Positions 43,430 to 53,291 of a DNA stretch of 64,000 nucleotides are shown piece after piece. The notes under the pieces are model-generated. The model worked only from the letters and a program-made list of their open reading frames with translations. It was not told the DNA's origin and did not search any database. Each line of letters begins with the position of its first letter. Within the stretch, counting starts at the first letter, position 1. A program made the translations under genes and the position numbers. Source of the DNA: Prochlorococcus sp. AG-424-P18 (GTDB lineage Bacteria > Cyanobacteriota > Cyanobacteriia > PCC-6307 > Cyanobiaceae); assembly GCA_003213235.1 (NCBI GenBank), contig QCNJ01000004.1, forward strand, positions 1 through 64,000. Reading direction: 5' to 3'.

Positions 43430-44530
43430 TTAAAACCATTCAGTTTCAGCATTATCTTTTTCATTGGTATCGTCAAGTGGAGTAGTTCTATCAAATTTCA
43501 TTGATATACTTTTTTCTTGTTCACCAGTTACATCAACAGCTTTTATATCATATTTTTGAGTCCCATCTCGAAATGGAACTTGAATTCTAAAAGTACCATC
43601 TGCAGCAAGGGGCACATCTTCTCCACCTATTGTCAGTTTTGCAGAAGGCTCTGTAGCTCCATAAACAATTAATTCAGCATCAGCAACGAGCCAAAAAGAT
43701 CTATTTTTAACAATTCCGCTTCCAGAATCATTTAAACCTGATGACCATTTACCAGCACCTGAGTCTGTGAGATTATCATTAAGGTTTGTTGAATTTACAT
43801 TTTCCATAAATTCTTCAGAACCAACCTTTCTTCTGAGAGAAATGTTAGTTGCTGCTTGGTACAACCTTTCATGCATACCATTTTGTTCTGAAACGACAGG
43901 ATTTGAAAGATCTGGGATTGACTCAGAAGTAGAATCCAAATTAAAAGGTACAAATTTATCAAGAATTTGGTCAGAAGGATGGGAGCCGGGAACATGGCTT
44001 ACGGAAGAAAATGCTAATGACATCCAGTTAAAGCCATATTTATAACCTAATTCAACTTTATAGTCTCTATCTGCTAATGGGATTGGCAAATACCATTCAG
44101 TACTGTAACTATCAACTGCTATCTCTCTTAGAGTTCCTTGATTCAAGTGGCTTCCTTCAGAACCAGATGCATCAAATAATCGTAAGCATAATTTATTCGC
44201 TCCCAAAGATTGAGCTTTTTCTCGATCGGCATCAGAAATTTGCCAAAAAACGTAAGCCCAATCTGGATCTCGAGGTAGAAATACTACATTTGTTTTTATT
44301 TCTTCACTACCATTAAAAGCATTGGAATCAAAAATTTCTTCAGGTTTTGACTGGGGTAGAGTAGTGTGTGTTTTTTGTATAAATTTTTCTTGGTATTTGA
44401 GTATTAAATCGACTAAAACAGCTTTTGTTTTGCGACTGTAAAGCGGAACTGACAATTTACTTGCTTCTTGACGTAATTGTCTGAGGGTAAGTGAGAGTAA
44501 TTCCTCTTTATTCTTGATCCCATCAACCAC
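43430..44530 (-). CDS. DUF4912 protein with Rho-N-like N-terminus
   Basis: This 366-residue protein opens with a Rho N-terminal or SAP-like helical segment, LSLTLRQLRQEASKLSVPLYSRKTKAVLVDLIL. The DUF4912 domain follows (about 75-210), with VVFLPRDPDWAYVFWQISDADRE, RLFDASG and YLPIPLADRDYKVELGY. A low-complexity linker leads to a C-terminal beta domain about residues 285-345 (VADAELIVYGATEPSAKLTIGGEDVPLAADGTFRIQVPF). It is found across cyanobacteria; function unknown. The SAP-like part suggests nucleic-acid contact, but that is inference. Confidence 0.82.
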   Translation of the reverse strand: MVDGIKNKEELLSLTLRQLRQEASKLSVPLYSRKTKAVLVDLILKYQEKFIQKTHTTLPQSKPEEIFDSNAFNGSEEIKTNVVFLPRDPDWAYVFWQISDADREKAQSLGANKLCLRLFDASGSEGSHLNQGTLREIAVDSYSTEWYLPIPLADRDYKVELGYKYGFNWMSLAFSSVSHVPGSHPSDQILDKFVPFNLDSTSESIPDLSNPVVSEQNGMHERLYQAATNISLRRKVGSEEFMENVNSTNLNDNLTDSGAGKWSSGLNDSGSGIVKNRSFWLVADAELIVYGATEPSAKLTIGGEDVPLAADGTFRIQVPFRDGTQKYDIKAVDVTGEQEKSISMKFDRTTPLDDTNEKDNAETEWF

Positions 44531-44799
44531 TTTAAATTCTCCGCTTTTGTTTGGGATCAGTATGTTCTTTTTTTTAAGGAATTGCGTGTATTTTTACTCT
44601 GTCGTCAGGATCCTCTGACTCCTAAAAAATTCTCAAAATTAATATTTATCTTCAAAACAGTTGGTATCAAAGCAATTAAATAATTTTCAGTTCTTTTTAA
44701 AATATAAATTAATTTTCTTTTTTTTTAAATTTTATTACCTGAATTTGTTAACGACTCAACAAAAATATATTTTTTCTTCGGGATCAATCAAGAGGGACT
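44531..44799. other. Spacer between DUF4912 and the sufB-adjacent gene
   Basis: This 269-nt AT-rich stretch holds no gene I can support. The only structure seen is a weak 5-bp stem GTCAG/CTGAC around 44605-44620, too short to call a terminator. It should contain the promoter of the DUF4912 gene on the minus strand. Confidence 0.5.
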
Positions 44800-45153
44800 T
44801 CAGCGTTTTTCAACTAAAAGTACTAAATCCTCTATCTCTAAATCCTCAATATTTTTGCCAATTTTTTTTGAAAAAGTACTTAATTTTTTAGAGGTGGATT
44901 CTAACTGCTCATAAAAAAGATTACTAAATTCTTTATCATCAAATTTTTTGGATTGGTTATCACACCATTCTCGCAGGGGATTTTTACTTTGATATTCCAA
45001 ACTATTATCTATATTGATAATTTTTAAAATCTGAAGACAATGCGCGAGAATTCTTAAATGATGCTTTTGCATTATAGGTAGATCTAGATTATCAATTTCT
45101 TGAATAGTTTCTACTTTTAATGGGTTAGACAAGAGATCAAGATGATTAGACAT
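44800..45153 (-). CDS. Hypothetical protein divergent from sufBCDS
   Basis: This 117-residue acidic helical protein contains PIMQKHHLRILAHCLQIL, NPLREWCDNQSKKFDDKEF and LSTFSKKIGKNIEDLEIEDLVLLVEKR. It has two cysteines (Cys39 and Cys64) and no visible helix-turn-helix or cluster-binding cysteine motif. It occupies the position divergent to sufB where many cyanobacteria have the repressor sufR, but it is shorter and looks unrelated. The function is unknown; the location suggests a link to Fe-S assembly. Confidence 0.65.
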   Translation of the reverse strand: MSNHLDLLSNPLKVETIQEIDNLDLPIMQKHHLRILAHCLQILKIINIDNSLEYQSKNPLREWCDNQSKKFDDKEFSNLFYEQLESTSKKLSTFSKKIGKNIEDLEIEDLVLLVEKR

Positions 45154-45248
45154 TAATTTTTAGTTTTAATAAAGGAAAAAAACTCAATATTGGGGGTATC
45201 TTTCGTTAAAGTATATAAAGCTAATTGTAATAAGTTATTTTTGATAAC

Positions 45249-46691
45249 ATGGTCAACGAAAATTTAGTTAAAGATGTAGTAAAAGAGCCTTACAAATATG
45301 GTTTCGTTACTGATATTGAAACTGAAAAAATAGAAAAGGGATTAAATGAAGATATAATAAAATTAATTTCACAGAAAAAAGAAGAGCCAAAATTTCTTCT
45401 TGATTTTAGATTAAAAGCATTTAAAAAATGGCAAAAAATGAAAGAGCCTGATTGGGCAGCATTAGGATATAAAAAAATTGATTATCAAGATATTATTTAT
45501 TACTCTGCTCCTAAGCAAAAAGAGAAAATTTCTAGCTTAGATGAAGTTGATCCCAAACTTCTTGAGACTTTTGACAAATTAGGAATACCCCTCACGGAGC
45601 AAAAAAAACTCACAAATGTAGCAGTAGATGCTGTCTTTGACAGTGTATCTATTGCCACAACTTTTAGAGAGGAACTTGCTGAACATGGAGTTATATTTTG
45701 CTCAATTAGTGAAGCAGTAAAAAATCACGCGGATTTGATTGAAAAATATTTAGGTACAGTAGTTCCAGCTAGTGATAATTATTTTGCAGCATTAAATTCT
45801 GCAGTTTTTAGTGATGGTTCTTTTGTTTATATCCCAAAAGGTGTTTCCTGCCCTATGGATCTATCTTCCTACTTCAGAATTAATAGTGGGGATTCAGGAC
45901 AATTCGAAAGAACACTAATCATTGCTGAAGAATCAAGTTCTGTAAGTTATCTAGAAGGTTGTACAGCTCCAATGTTTGATACAAATACCCTACATGCAGC
46001 AGTTGTAGAGCTTATAGCATTAGACGACGCCTCAATAAAATATTCAACAGTGCAAAATTGGTATGCTGGCGATGAAGAAGGTATTGGCGGAATTTTTAAT
46101 TTTGTCACCAAGAGAGGAAAATGTTTAGGTAAGAGAAGTAAAATTAGCTGGTCTCAAGTTGAAACAGGGTCTGCAATTACATGGAAATATCCTAGCTGTC
46201 TTCTTTTAGGGGAAGAGTCTGTAGGAGAATTTTATTCTGTAGCTCTCACAAATAACCTTCAGCAAGCAGATACCGGCACAAAAATGATCCATATTGGTCC
46301 TAAGACCAAATCAACTATTGTTAGCAAAGGTATTAGTGCAGGTAACTCAAAAAATAGCTATAGAGGTCTTGTCAAAATGGGAACAAAAGCTACAGGATCA
46401 AGAAATTACAGTCAATGTGATTCAATGTTAATAGGGGATCAAGCTTCTGCAAATACATTCCCTTACATTAAATCTCAACAACCCAATTCTGAAATTGAGC
46501 ATGAAGCAAGCACATGTAGAATCTCAGAAGACCAACTTTTTTATCTCCAAAGCAGAGGTATAGAATTTGAAGAGGCAGTATCTATGATGGTCAGCGGTTT
46601 TTGCAGAGATGTATTTAATCAATTACCTATGGAATTTGCTGCTGAAGCAGATAAGTTACTGGCACTTAAACTTGAGGGATCAGTAGGTTAA
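45249..46691 (+). CDS. sufB: Fe-S cluster assembly scaffold SufB
   Basis: SufB with SufC and SufD forms the SufBC2D complex on which clusters are built from SufS-derived sulfur. The 480-residue protein has the typical [13 protein letters not shown] opening, the [16 protein letters not shown] region, the beta-helix core with [36 protein letters not shown], and the C-terminal [28 protein letters not shown]. It heads a four-gene operon sufBCDS in the order common in cyanobacteria, with 21 nt before sufC. Confidence 0.95.
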   Translation: MVNENLVKDVVKEPYKYGFVTDIETEKIEKGLNEDIIKLISQKKEEPKFLLDFRLKAFKKWQKMKEPDWAALGYKKIDYQDIIYYSAPKQKEKISSLDEVDPKLLETFDKLGIPLTEQKKLTNVAVDAVFDSVSIATTFREELAEHGVIFCSISEAVKNHADLIEKYLGTVVPASDNYFAALNSAVFSDGSFVYIPKGVSCPMDLSSYFRINSGDSGQFERTLIIAEESSSVSYLEGCTAPMFDTNTLHAAVVELIALDDASIKYSTVQNWYAGDEEGIGGIFNFVTKRGKCLGKRSKISWSQVETGSAITWKYPSCLLLGEESVGEFYSVALTNNLQQADTGTKMIHIGPKTKSTIVSKGISAGNSKNSYRGLVKMGTKATGSRNYSQCDSMLIGDQASANTFPYIKSQQPNSEIEHEASTCRISEDQLFYLQSRGIEFEEAVSMMVSGFCRDVFNQLPMEFAAEADKLLALKLEGSVG

Positions 46692-46712
46692 TTAATCAAT
46701 TTCTAAACTGAT

Positions 46713-47498
46713 ATGCAAAGTAAAATGAAAGAATCAGATCCAATTTTAGAAGTTGAAAATCTCTCTGCATCTACTGACAATCTTACAATTTTAAAAGGGG
46801 TTTCACTTACTGTCTATCCTGGAGAAATCCATGCCATCATGGGAAGAAATGGATGTGGCAAAAGTACTCTTTCGAAAATCATTGCAGGACATCCCTCATA
46901 TAATATTACAAATGGAGACATAAAATTTTTAGGTGAAAACATCAACTCTCTAGAACCTGAAGAGAGATCTCAATCAGGAATTTTTCTTGGTTTCCAATAT
47001 CCAATTGAGATTCCAGGTGTAAGTAATCTTGAGTTTCTTAGAGTTTCAACTAATGCTAGAAGAAAATTCCTCAACAAAGAAGAATTGGATACTTTTGATT
47101 TTGAAGAATTAGTTAAAGAAAAGTTAGAAATTGTGAAAATGGATCAAGCATTCCTATCAAGGAGTGTAAATCAAGGCTTTTCCGGAGGTGAAAAAAAAAG
47201 AAATGAGATTCTGCAAATGGCTTTACTTGAGCCCAAGATAGCAATATTAGATGAGACCGATTCTGGTCTAGATATCGATGCTCTAAGAATAGTGGCATCA
47301 GGAATTAAAAAAATATCAAATGCACAGACTGGAATTATACTTATTACCCACTATCAAAGATTATTAGATGAAATTAAACCAAATTATGTCCATGTTATGT
47401 CAGACGGGCAAATCATAAAAACTGGTGAGAGTGATCTTGCTCTAGAGCTTGAGGAAAAAGGGTATGAATGGACTGATAACTTCATAAAAGAGACCTAA
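46713..47498 (+). CDS. sufC: Fe-S cluster assembly ATPase SufC
   Basis: SufC is an ABC-type ATPase of 261 residues that drives the SufBC2D scaffold. Motifs: Walker [10 protein letters not shown] (about 44-52), Q-loop FLGFQYP with the SufC-specific [11 protein letters not shown], signature [12 protein letters not shown], Walker [14 protein letters not shown] and the H-loop THYQR. Two possible ATG starts lie four codons apart (MQSKM); the first is used. The sufD gene follows 4 nt downstream. Confidence 0.95.
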   Translation: MQSKMKESDPILEVENLSASTDNLTILKGVSLTVYPGEIHAIMGRNGCGKSTLSKIIAGHPSYNITNGDIKFLGENINSLEPEERSQSGIFLGFQYPIEIPGVSNLEFLRVSTNARRKFLNKEELDTFDFEELVKEKLEIVKMDQAFLSRSVNQGFSGGEKKRNEILQMALLEPKIAILDETDSGLDIDALRIVASGIKKISNAQTGIILITHYQRLLDEIKPNYVHVMSDGQIIKTGESDLALELEEKGYEWTDNFIKET

Positions 47499-47502
47499 AC
47501 AA

Positions 47503-48720
47503 ATGGAAATTATTGAAAAAATAAAAACCAATAAATCGGATGATAATCTAACAGAAATACAAAAAATCTGTCTTCACAAATTACAATCAAGCCCTCTCCC
47601 TAATCCTAAAAATGAACTATGGAGACTTTCAAATAAATCAAAATTGTCAACCTTTTTAGGTTATTCAGTTAATGAAAAAGATTCAAAATTTGACATACCA
47701 TATCCGAAAAACTCTCAAAGTACTATTAGATTAATAATTGGTGAGAATTGCCAAATTAAATTAATAGAGAAAAATTATTCAATACAGCAATTAAGTGAGG
47801 ATGAATTACAAAAATATATCAAGGAACAGATATCTTTTTTTAAGCAAAACGAAAATTGGAGTGACCTACTGAATCTGTCTTTAAGCTGTAAAAATAATAT
47901 TTTGGGGTTAAAAATAAATGGATCAAAAATTCCTCCTATTGAAATTTTTAGTCACGCATCAAGTAATTCTTTAAAAGCAAAAACCCTCGTAATATTTTTA
48001 GAAAAGAATTGCGATGTTGAATTATTACAAGTAAATCTCGGTAAAGAAAACTCTTCATTATCTCAATCAACTTTCTTTTGCTTGAAAGAAAATAGTTCCG
48101 TAAATCATGGTGTTGTATCTTACGGCGAAAACAGATCCAATCTATTAAATTCTCTCAATGTAATTCAACAAAAAAATAGTGCATACAACTTAGGATCTTT
48201 ACATTTCAAATTCAATTACGCGAGATTTGAAATTAGTATTAAACAATCTGCAGGAAACGCTAAAACAAATATCAAAGGTATGCAAATAACAAAAAAAGAT
48301 GAGCAGATTTCAACCTATACAAAAATAGAATTTAATGGCCCAAATGGGTTTCTAGATCAAATTAATAAATCACTTGCTGATGATCAATCACATGCAATAT
48401 TTGAAGGTTCAATAATAGTTCCGAAAATTGCCCAGAGAACTGATGCTTCGCAATTAAGCAGAAATTTACTTTTATCAAATCTCGCACAAATAGATACCAA
48501 ACCTCAATTAGAAATAATTGCTGATGATGTCAAATGCAAACATGGGGCTACAATTTCGCAACTAAATGAAGAAGAACTTTTTTATATGCGAACAAGAGGG
48601 ATCACATTAACAGAAGCAAGTAAACTACAATTAAGTTCTTACTTTCAAGAAATAATTTCATTTATTCCCATTTCAAAAGATAAATGGGATTTGCTTGAAA
48701 AACTTTTAAATGAGAATTAA
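47503..48720 (+). CDS. sufD: Fe-S cluster assembly protein SufD
   Basis: This 405-residue SufB paralogue partners SufB in the scaffold. It has the same right-handed beta-helix body with weaker similarity and the diagnostic C-terminus IIADDVKCKHGATISQLNEEELFYMRTRGI, including the Cys-x-His (KCKHGA) conserved in SufD. The N-terminal half is diverged and AT-biased. The stop codon overlaps the sufS start by one base (TAATG), so translation is coupled. Confidence 0.93.
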   Translation: MEIIEKIKTNKSDDNLTEIQKICLHKLQSSPLPNPKNELWRLSNKSKLSTFLGYSVNEKDSKFDIPYPKNSQSTIRLIIGENCQIKLIEKNYSIQQLSEDELQKYIKEQISFFKQNENWSDLLNLSLSCKNNILGLKINGSKIPPIEIFSHASSNSLKAKTLVIFLEKNCDVELLQVNLGKENSSLSQSTFFCLKENSSVNHGVVSYGENRSNLLNSLNVIQQKNSAYNLGSLHFKFNYARFEISIKQSAGNAKTNIKGMQITKKDEQISTYTKIEFNGPNGFLDQINKSLADDQSHAIFEGSIIVPKIAQRTDASQLSRNLLLSNLAQIDTKPQLEIIADDVKCKHGATISQLNEEELFYMRTRGITLTEASKLQLSSYFQEIISFIPISKDKWDLLEKLLNEN

Positions 48721-49973
48721 TGGAAACGATTCAAAATTTTCCTGAAATAACGAAGAAAGACTTTCCTCTTTTAAATAAAAACTTAAAAAGTAATGAGCAA
48801 ATTATTTATTTAGACCATGCTGCAACCACACAAAAACCAATACAAGTTTTAAAAAAAATTGATGAATATTACAAAAACTTTAATGCCAATGTACATAGAG
48901 GGGCACATCAATTAAGTGCTAAAGCAACAGAAGAATTTGAAAATGCACGATATTTAATTAGCCAATACATAAAAGCGAATTCAGCAAAAGAAATTATTTT
49001 CACAAGAAATGCTACTGAGGCAATCAATCTAGTAGCTAGATCATGGGGCGAATATTCATTAAAAGAAAACGATGAAATTCTCTTATCAATAATGGAGCAT
49101 CACAGCAATATTGTTCCCTGGCAAATGGTTGCAACAAAAAATAAATGCAAATTAAAATTTATAGGTATAGATAAAGATGGGAAATTAGATATAGACGACT
49201 TTAAATCAAAACTAACATCTAAAACTAAACTTGTTAGCCTAGTTCATGTTAGTAATACTCTAGGTTGCTGTAATCCAATCAAAGAAATAACTAAATTAGC
49301 TAAACAAAAAGGTTCTTTAGTGTTAATAGATGCATGCCAAAGTTTGGCTCATCAAAAACTGGATGTGATTGATCTTAATATAGATTTTTTAGCTGGATCA
49401 GGACATAAATTATGCGGTCCTACAGGTATTGGTTTCCTCTGGTCAAGAAAAGAAATCCTAGAAAAAATTCCTCCTCTTTTTGGAGGTGGAGAAATGATTC
49501 AAGATGTTTTTGAAGAAACAAGTACTTGGGCAGAGCTACCACACAAATTTGAAGCTGGAACTCCAGCCATTGCAGAAGCAATAGGTCTTGCAGAAGCAAT
49601 CAATTATATTAACAATATTGGATTGAATGAAATTCATGAATATGAAAAGACTATTACTAAATATTTATTTGAAAAATTAAACCAAATAAAAAATATTGAA
49701 ATCATAGGTCCATCGCCGCAGATAGATCCAGACAGAGCGTCACTTGCCACCTTTTATATAAAAGATATACATTCAAATGATATTGCTGAAATTCTTGACT
49801 CAAAAGGAATTTGCATCAGAAGTGGTCACCATTGCTGTCAACCTCTTCACAGATATATTGGAATCAAATCAACAGCTAGAATCAGCATGAATTTCACAAC
49901 CAATAAGGAAGAAATTGATATATTTATAGAAAAATTAAAAGATACTATTGATTTTCTAAGAATTAATTCTTAA
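48720..49973 (+). CDS. sufS: Cysteine desulfurase SufS
   Basis: This group II PLP-dependent desulfurase mobilises sulfur from cysteine for SufBCD. In 417 residues the PLP lysine is Lys230 in SGHKLCGPTG, histidine-rich MEHHSNIVPW is the cofactor region, and the active-site cysteine loop is IRSGHHCCQPLH (Cys372 or Cys373). No sufE or sufU gene is adjacent, so the sulfur acceptor is encoded elsewhere. It overlaps the convergent S9 peptidase gene by 4 nt. Confidence 0.94.
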   Translation: METIQNFPEITKKDFPLLNKNLKSNEQIIYLDHAATTQKPIQVLKKIDEYYKNFNANVHRGAHQLSAKATEEFENARYLISQYIKANSAKEIIFTRNATEAINLVARSWGEYSLKENDEILLSIMEHHSNIVPWQMVATKNKCKLKFIGIDKDGKLDIDDFKSKLTSKTKLVSLVHVSNTLGCCNPIKEITKLAKQKGSLVLIDACQSLAHQKLDVIDLNIDFLAGSGHKLCGPTGIGFLWSRKEILEKIPPLFGGGEMIQDVFEETSTWAELPHKFEAGTPAIAEAIGLAEAINYINNIGLNEIHEYEKTITKYLFEKLNQIKNIEIIGPSPQIDPDRASLATFYIKDIHSNDIAEILDSKGICIRSGHHCCQPLHRYIGIKSTARISMNFTTNKEEIDIFIEKLKDTIDFLRINS

Positions 49974-51895
49974 ATATTCAAAGCATTTTTTAAAAATTCC
50001 TGAGATTTTTGCGTTACTAATTCTTTATTTTCAATATTTCTAAAACCATGCCCTTCATTATCAAAAAAAATAACTTGTGAATATTTATTATTCTGAATCA
50101 AAATTTCTTGAATTTTTAAAGTTTGTTTATAAGAAATAACTGTATCTTTTTTTCCATGAAACAATAAGATAGGTTTTTTTATTTTGTTAATATGATTTAT
50201 TGGTGATCTATTTATATAATCATCATGGTCTTTTGCATAATTTCCTACCAAAGAATTTAAATAATCTTTTTCAAACCTATGAGTGTTGCAATACATATCC
50301 TTCAAATCAATAACAGGATATTTACAAATTGCTGCAGTAAAAATAGAACCATGTAATAAACAATTTAGGGCAGTTAAGCCACCAGCACTATTACCAAAAA
50401 TTACTACTTTTTCACTATCCACTTGATTTGATTTAATCAATTCAAAAGCTAATGCTTTGCAATCATAAGAATCAAGAATGCCCCATTTATAATTCAACCT
50501 CTCTCTATAGGCTTTGCCAAATCCTGATGATCCTCCATAATTGACTTCAGCAACAAAAAATCCCTTCGACGTCCAAAATTGAACTTCAGAATTATATGAT
50601 CCATCAAAACATGCAGTTGGTCCGCTATGTGCTCTAACAAGGAGCGGTGGCTTTCTAAAATTTTCAACAAGCGGCCTATAAAGAAAACAGTGAGTTGATT
50701 TATCTTCAAAACCTTTAAACCAAAATGTTTCAGGTTTTGAACAATCTTTTATATGATCAAAAAATATCTGCTCAGAAAAATTTGATAAAACTTTTTTTGC
50801 AAAATCGATTTCAAATACAATTCCCAGAAAATCAGATCCATAACCCTTTAAAAGAACTTTTTTTCCAAAAACACTGAAATCACTAATTGAGGTAAAAGGA
50901 GTAGAAAATTCTTTAACAAATTCAAGATCTTTATATTGTTCCACAATTAAACTATTTTCTTTTTTTGCTAAACAAAACAAATTTTTTTTATTACCTGAAA
51001 AAAATGTTATTCCAGTGACCCATTGTGGTGCTCCATATTCAATGAAATTTCTCTCTATTCTTTTCATAATAAAAATATTTTCAATTTCACTAACATCTAA
51101 AAACAATAAGTTCCACCATCCAGAACTATCTTCAGAACATACCAAATGTGTTTCACTTATCCAATAGGGTTGAAAAAAAGAAACGTTTTTTTTTGAAATT
51201 ATCAGCTTATTTGAGAATTTTTTTATTTTTTTTATCTCACCATCTTGATCTATTTCAGCAAAAAACAGCTCATTTTTCTCCCAAGGCATATATGGAGAAT
51301 CCCACTCTATCCAGGAAAGTAAGTTAGCAGATCTATTAGAGGATAATTCTCCAGCAAAATTTTTAAATTTTTTTATTCGATGAATATCTTGTTTAGTTTT
51401 TTTTAAATTTAAAGAAAATAAATAATCTCTATTATTTATTTCGCAAATTCCATACAATAAATTTTTTTCAGAAATTACAAATGAAGAATCAAAATTTCCA
51501 TCAACTGATTTAGATAGTTGATTAGGTTCTTGAACTGAAACGAGATATTTATGTTGTCTTCTATCAGTTGAAGCTACCTCTTTAAAAATTTGAAACCATA
51601 CTGCCTTGGTAATCTGATCTATCCATATCAAATAAAAATTATTTTTAAAATTTATACATTTATAAGATTTACCACCATATCCATGAAAATTATTTTTAAT
51701 ATTATGTTTTTTACTTGTTAATTGCTGGGGAATAGCTTCCTTTAAATTAAATGGTCTTGCAAAAATGGCATTTTCATTTTGACCTTCACCAACAATATCA
51801 ATCCAAAAAATGGTATTCCTAATAATAGTTAATTCCTTGAAAGCATTTTTTTTAGATTCAGTTTGCCTAACTTTTAACTTGTCATCATTACTCAT
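49970..51895 (-). CDS. S9-family prolyl oligopeptidase
   Basis: This 641-residue protein has an N-terminal beta-propeller-like region (to about 400) and a C-terminal alpha/beta hydrolase domain. The catalytic triad is visible: Ser503 in FGNSAGGL, Asp584 in GKKDTVI, His616 in NEGHGF. Such enzymes cleave short peptides, usually after proline or basic residues. There is no signal peptide, so it should be cytoplasmic. It is antisense-convergent with sufS. Confidence 0.88.
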   Translation of the reverse strand: MSNDDKLKVRQTESKKNAFKELTIIRNTIFWIDIVGEGQNENAIFARPFNLKEAIPQQLTSKKHNIKNNFHGYGGKSYKCINFKNNFYLIWIDQITKAVWFQIFKEVASTDRRQHKYLVSVQEPNQLSKSVDGNFDSSFVISEKNLLYGICEINNRDYLFSLNLKKTKQDIHRIKKFKNFAGELSSNRSANLLSWIEWDSPYMPWEKNELFFAEIDQDGEIKKIKKFSNKLIISKKNVSFFQPYWISETHLVCSEDSSGWWNLLFLDVSEIENIFIMKRIERNFIEYGAPQWVTGITFFSGNKKNLFCLAKKENSLIVEQYKDLEFVKEFSTPFTSISDFSVFGKKVLLKGYGSDFLGIVFEIDFAKKVLSNFSEQIFFDHIKDCSKPETFWFKGFEDKSTHCFLYRPLVENFRKPPLLVRAHSGPTACFDGSYNSEVQFWTSKGFFVAEVNYGGSSGFGKAYRERLNYKWGILDSYDCKALAFELIKSNQVDSEKVVIFGNSAGGLTALNCLLHGSIFTAAICKYPVIDLKDMYCNTHRFEKDYLNSLVGNYAKDHDDYINRSPINHINKIKKPILLFHGKKDTVISYKQTLKIQEILIQNNKYSQVIFFDNEGHGFRNIENKELVTQKSQEFLKNALNI

Positions 51896-51971
51896 TTAAA
51901 AAAATATAAAGAAAGTAAATTAAAGTGCTAGTATTTTTATAGCTAAACTCTTATCTAAAAACTTTTTTAAC

Positions 51972-52577
51972 GTGGCAAACCATTTTTCACAACTTGCAAA
52001 AAAGTCGAGAACAAATGGAAGTTCAGAAAAAATTGCAAAAGAACAAACAGGTAAGCCATCTCTAGATATTTATAAACTTGGTAATGATGTATTAAGACAA
52101 AATTCCAAAAGAATAACCAAGGTTGACGAATCAATTAGAAAACTTGCTAGAGAAATGCTTCAAAGCATGTACGCAGCTAAAGGAATCGGACTTGCAGCAC
52201 CTCAAATTGGTATCAACAAAGAGCTTCTTGTCATAGATGTAAATTTTGAAGATTCAGCAGCAGAACCTCTAATATTAATCAATCCAGAAATTACAGACTT
52301 TGGAACAACCCTTAATTCATACGAAGAAGGCTGCTTAAGTATACCTGGCGTATATTTGAATGTAGTAAGACCATCAACTATAAAATTAAAATTTAGAGAT
52401 GAAATGGGGAGACCACGAAAAATGAAAGCAGATGGACTTCTAGCGAGGTGTATTCAACACGAAATGGATCACTTAAACGGAATATTATTTGTTGATAGAG
52501 TTTCATCAAAAGATGATTTGAACAAAGAACTTATAAGGGAAGGGTTCAACGAAAAAGACGTAATTTCTATTAATTAA
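51972..52577 (+). CDS. def: Peptide deformylase
   Basis: Def removes the N-formyl group from nascent proteins. The 201-residue protein has all three motifs: GIGLAAPQIG (71-80), EGCLSIPG (Cys121) and QHEMDH (His163, Glu164, His167), which bind the metal. The N-terminal extension of about 30 residues (SQLAKKSRTNGSSEK) is typical of this clade's longer form. The start is GTG at 51972. The HIT gene follows after 4 nt. Confidence 0.95.
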   Translation: MANHFSQLAKKSRTNGSSEKIAKEQTGKPSLDIYKLGNDVLRQNSKRITKVDESIRKLAREMLQSMYAAKGIGLAAPQIGINKELLVIDVNFEDSAAEPLILINPEITDFGTTLNSYEEGCLSIPGVYLNVVRPSTIKLKFRDEMGRPRKMKADGLLARCIQHEMDHLNGILFVDRVSSKDDLNKELIREGFNEKDVISIN

Positions 52578-52581
52578 TCTA

Positions 52582-52923
52582 ATGACTGAAACTACAATAT
52601 TTCAAAAAATAATTAATGAAGAAATACCCTGCGATAAGCTTTATGAAGATGATTTTTGTATTGCGTTTAATGATATCCAAGCGCAAGCACCAGTACATTT
52701 TTTAGTGATTCCAAAAAAGCCAATTATTAGTTTATTAGATTGTATTGAAGAAGATGCAAATTTATTAGGGCATTTACTGTTTGTTGGTAGCAAAATAGCT
52801 AAATCAAAAAATTTAACTAATTGGAGAACAGTAATTAATACTGGAGCAGAATCGGGACAAACAGTTTTTCATTTACATATTCATTTTTTATCTGGAAGAA
52901 AAATGAATTGGCCCCCAGGTTAA
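52582..52923 (+). CDS. HIT-family nucleotide-binding protein
   Basis: This 113-residue member of the histidine triad superfamily contains the N-terminal FQKIINEEIPCDKLYED and the active-site motif HLHIHFLSG, where the H-x-H-x-H set acts on nucleotide phosphates. Substrates are probably AMP-linked compounds. It is 4 nt after def on the same strand and so is probably cotranscribed with it. The length is typical. Confidence 0.9.
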   Translation: MTETTIFQKIINEEIPCDKLYEDDFCIAFNDIQAQAPVHFLVIPKKPIISLLDCIEEDANLLGHLLFVGSKIAKSKNLTNWRTVINTGAESGQTVFHLHIHFLSGRKMNWPPG

Positions 52924-52970
52924 AACTCTCGAAAGAAATGTTTATAGGTTATAAATAAAGAAAAAACACA

Positions 52971-53249
52971 ATGAATACTCCAGATTCCTTAAGAACAGAA
53001 TCCAAAAATTTATTCAATTTAATATCAAAAAATTGGGAAGAGCTAGACGATTCACTCAAAACTAAGTTAATAAAAATTTGGAAAGTTGTAACTTACAAAT
53101 GGCAATTACAAATCTTATTTAATCTACCTTTTCTTTTATGGTGGGTATTAGATAAATCTTTTCCAATAGTTCATAAATTTGATACAACAATCTTGAATTA
53201 CTTAAATTTACCTGACTGGGCACTTTCATTTATTGGCTTTGGTCAATAG
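52971..53249 (+). CDS. Hypothetical protein (92 aa)
   Basis: An acidic N-terminal half, rich in Ser, Glu and Lys (TESKNLFNLISKNWEELDDSLKTK), leads to a hydrophobic stretch (LQILFNLPFLLWWVLDKSF, about 44-62) that probably inserts one helix, and an aromatic C-terminus. I do not recognise a family. It sits between the HIT gene and the ABC exporter on the same strand. Confidence 0.6.
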   Translation: MNTPDSLRTESKNLFNLISKNWEELDDSLKTKLIKIWKVVTYKWQLQILFNLPFLLWWVLDKSFPIVHKFDTTILNYLNLPDWALSFIGFGQ

Positions 53250-53291
53250 ACTGCTAAAAGTTATAATTTTCCTTATAAAACTTTTCGAGTA

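Noticed and set aside
44661..44891. A 76-codon plus-strand frame in the spacer before the suf region
   Set aside because: Phe- and Lys-rich translation of AT-rich DNA, overlapping the gene at 44800 on the other strand.
45154..45248. A SufR operator (CAAC-N6-GTTG) before sufB
   Set aside because: No such palindrome was seen in the spacer.
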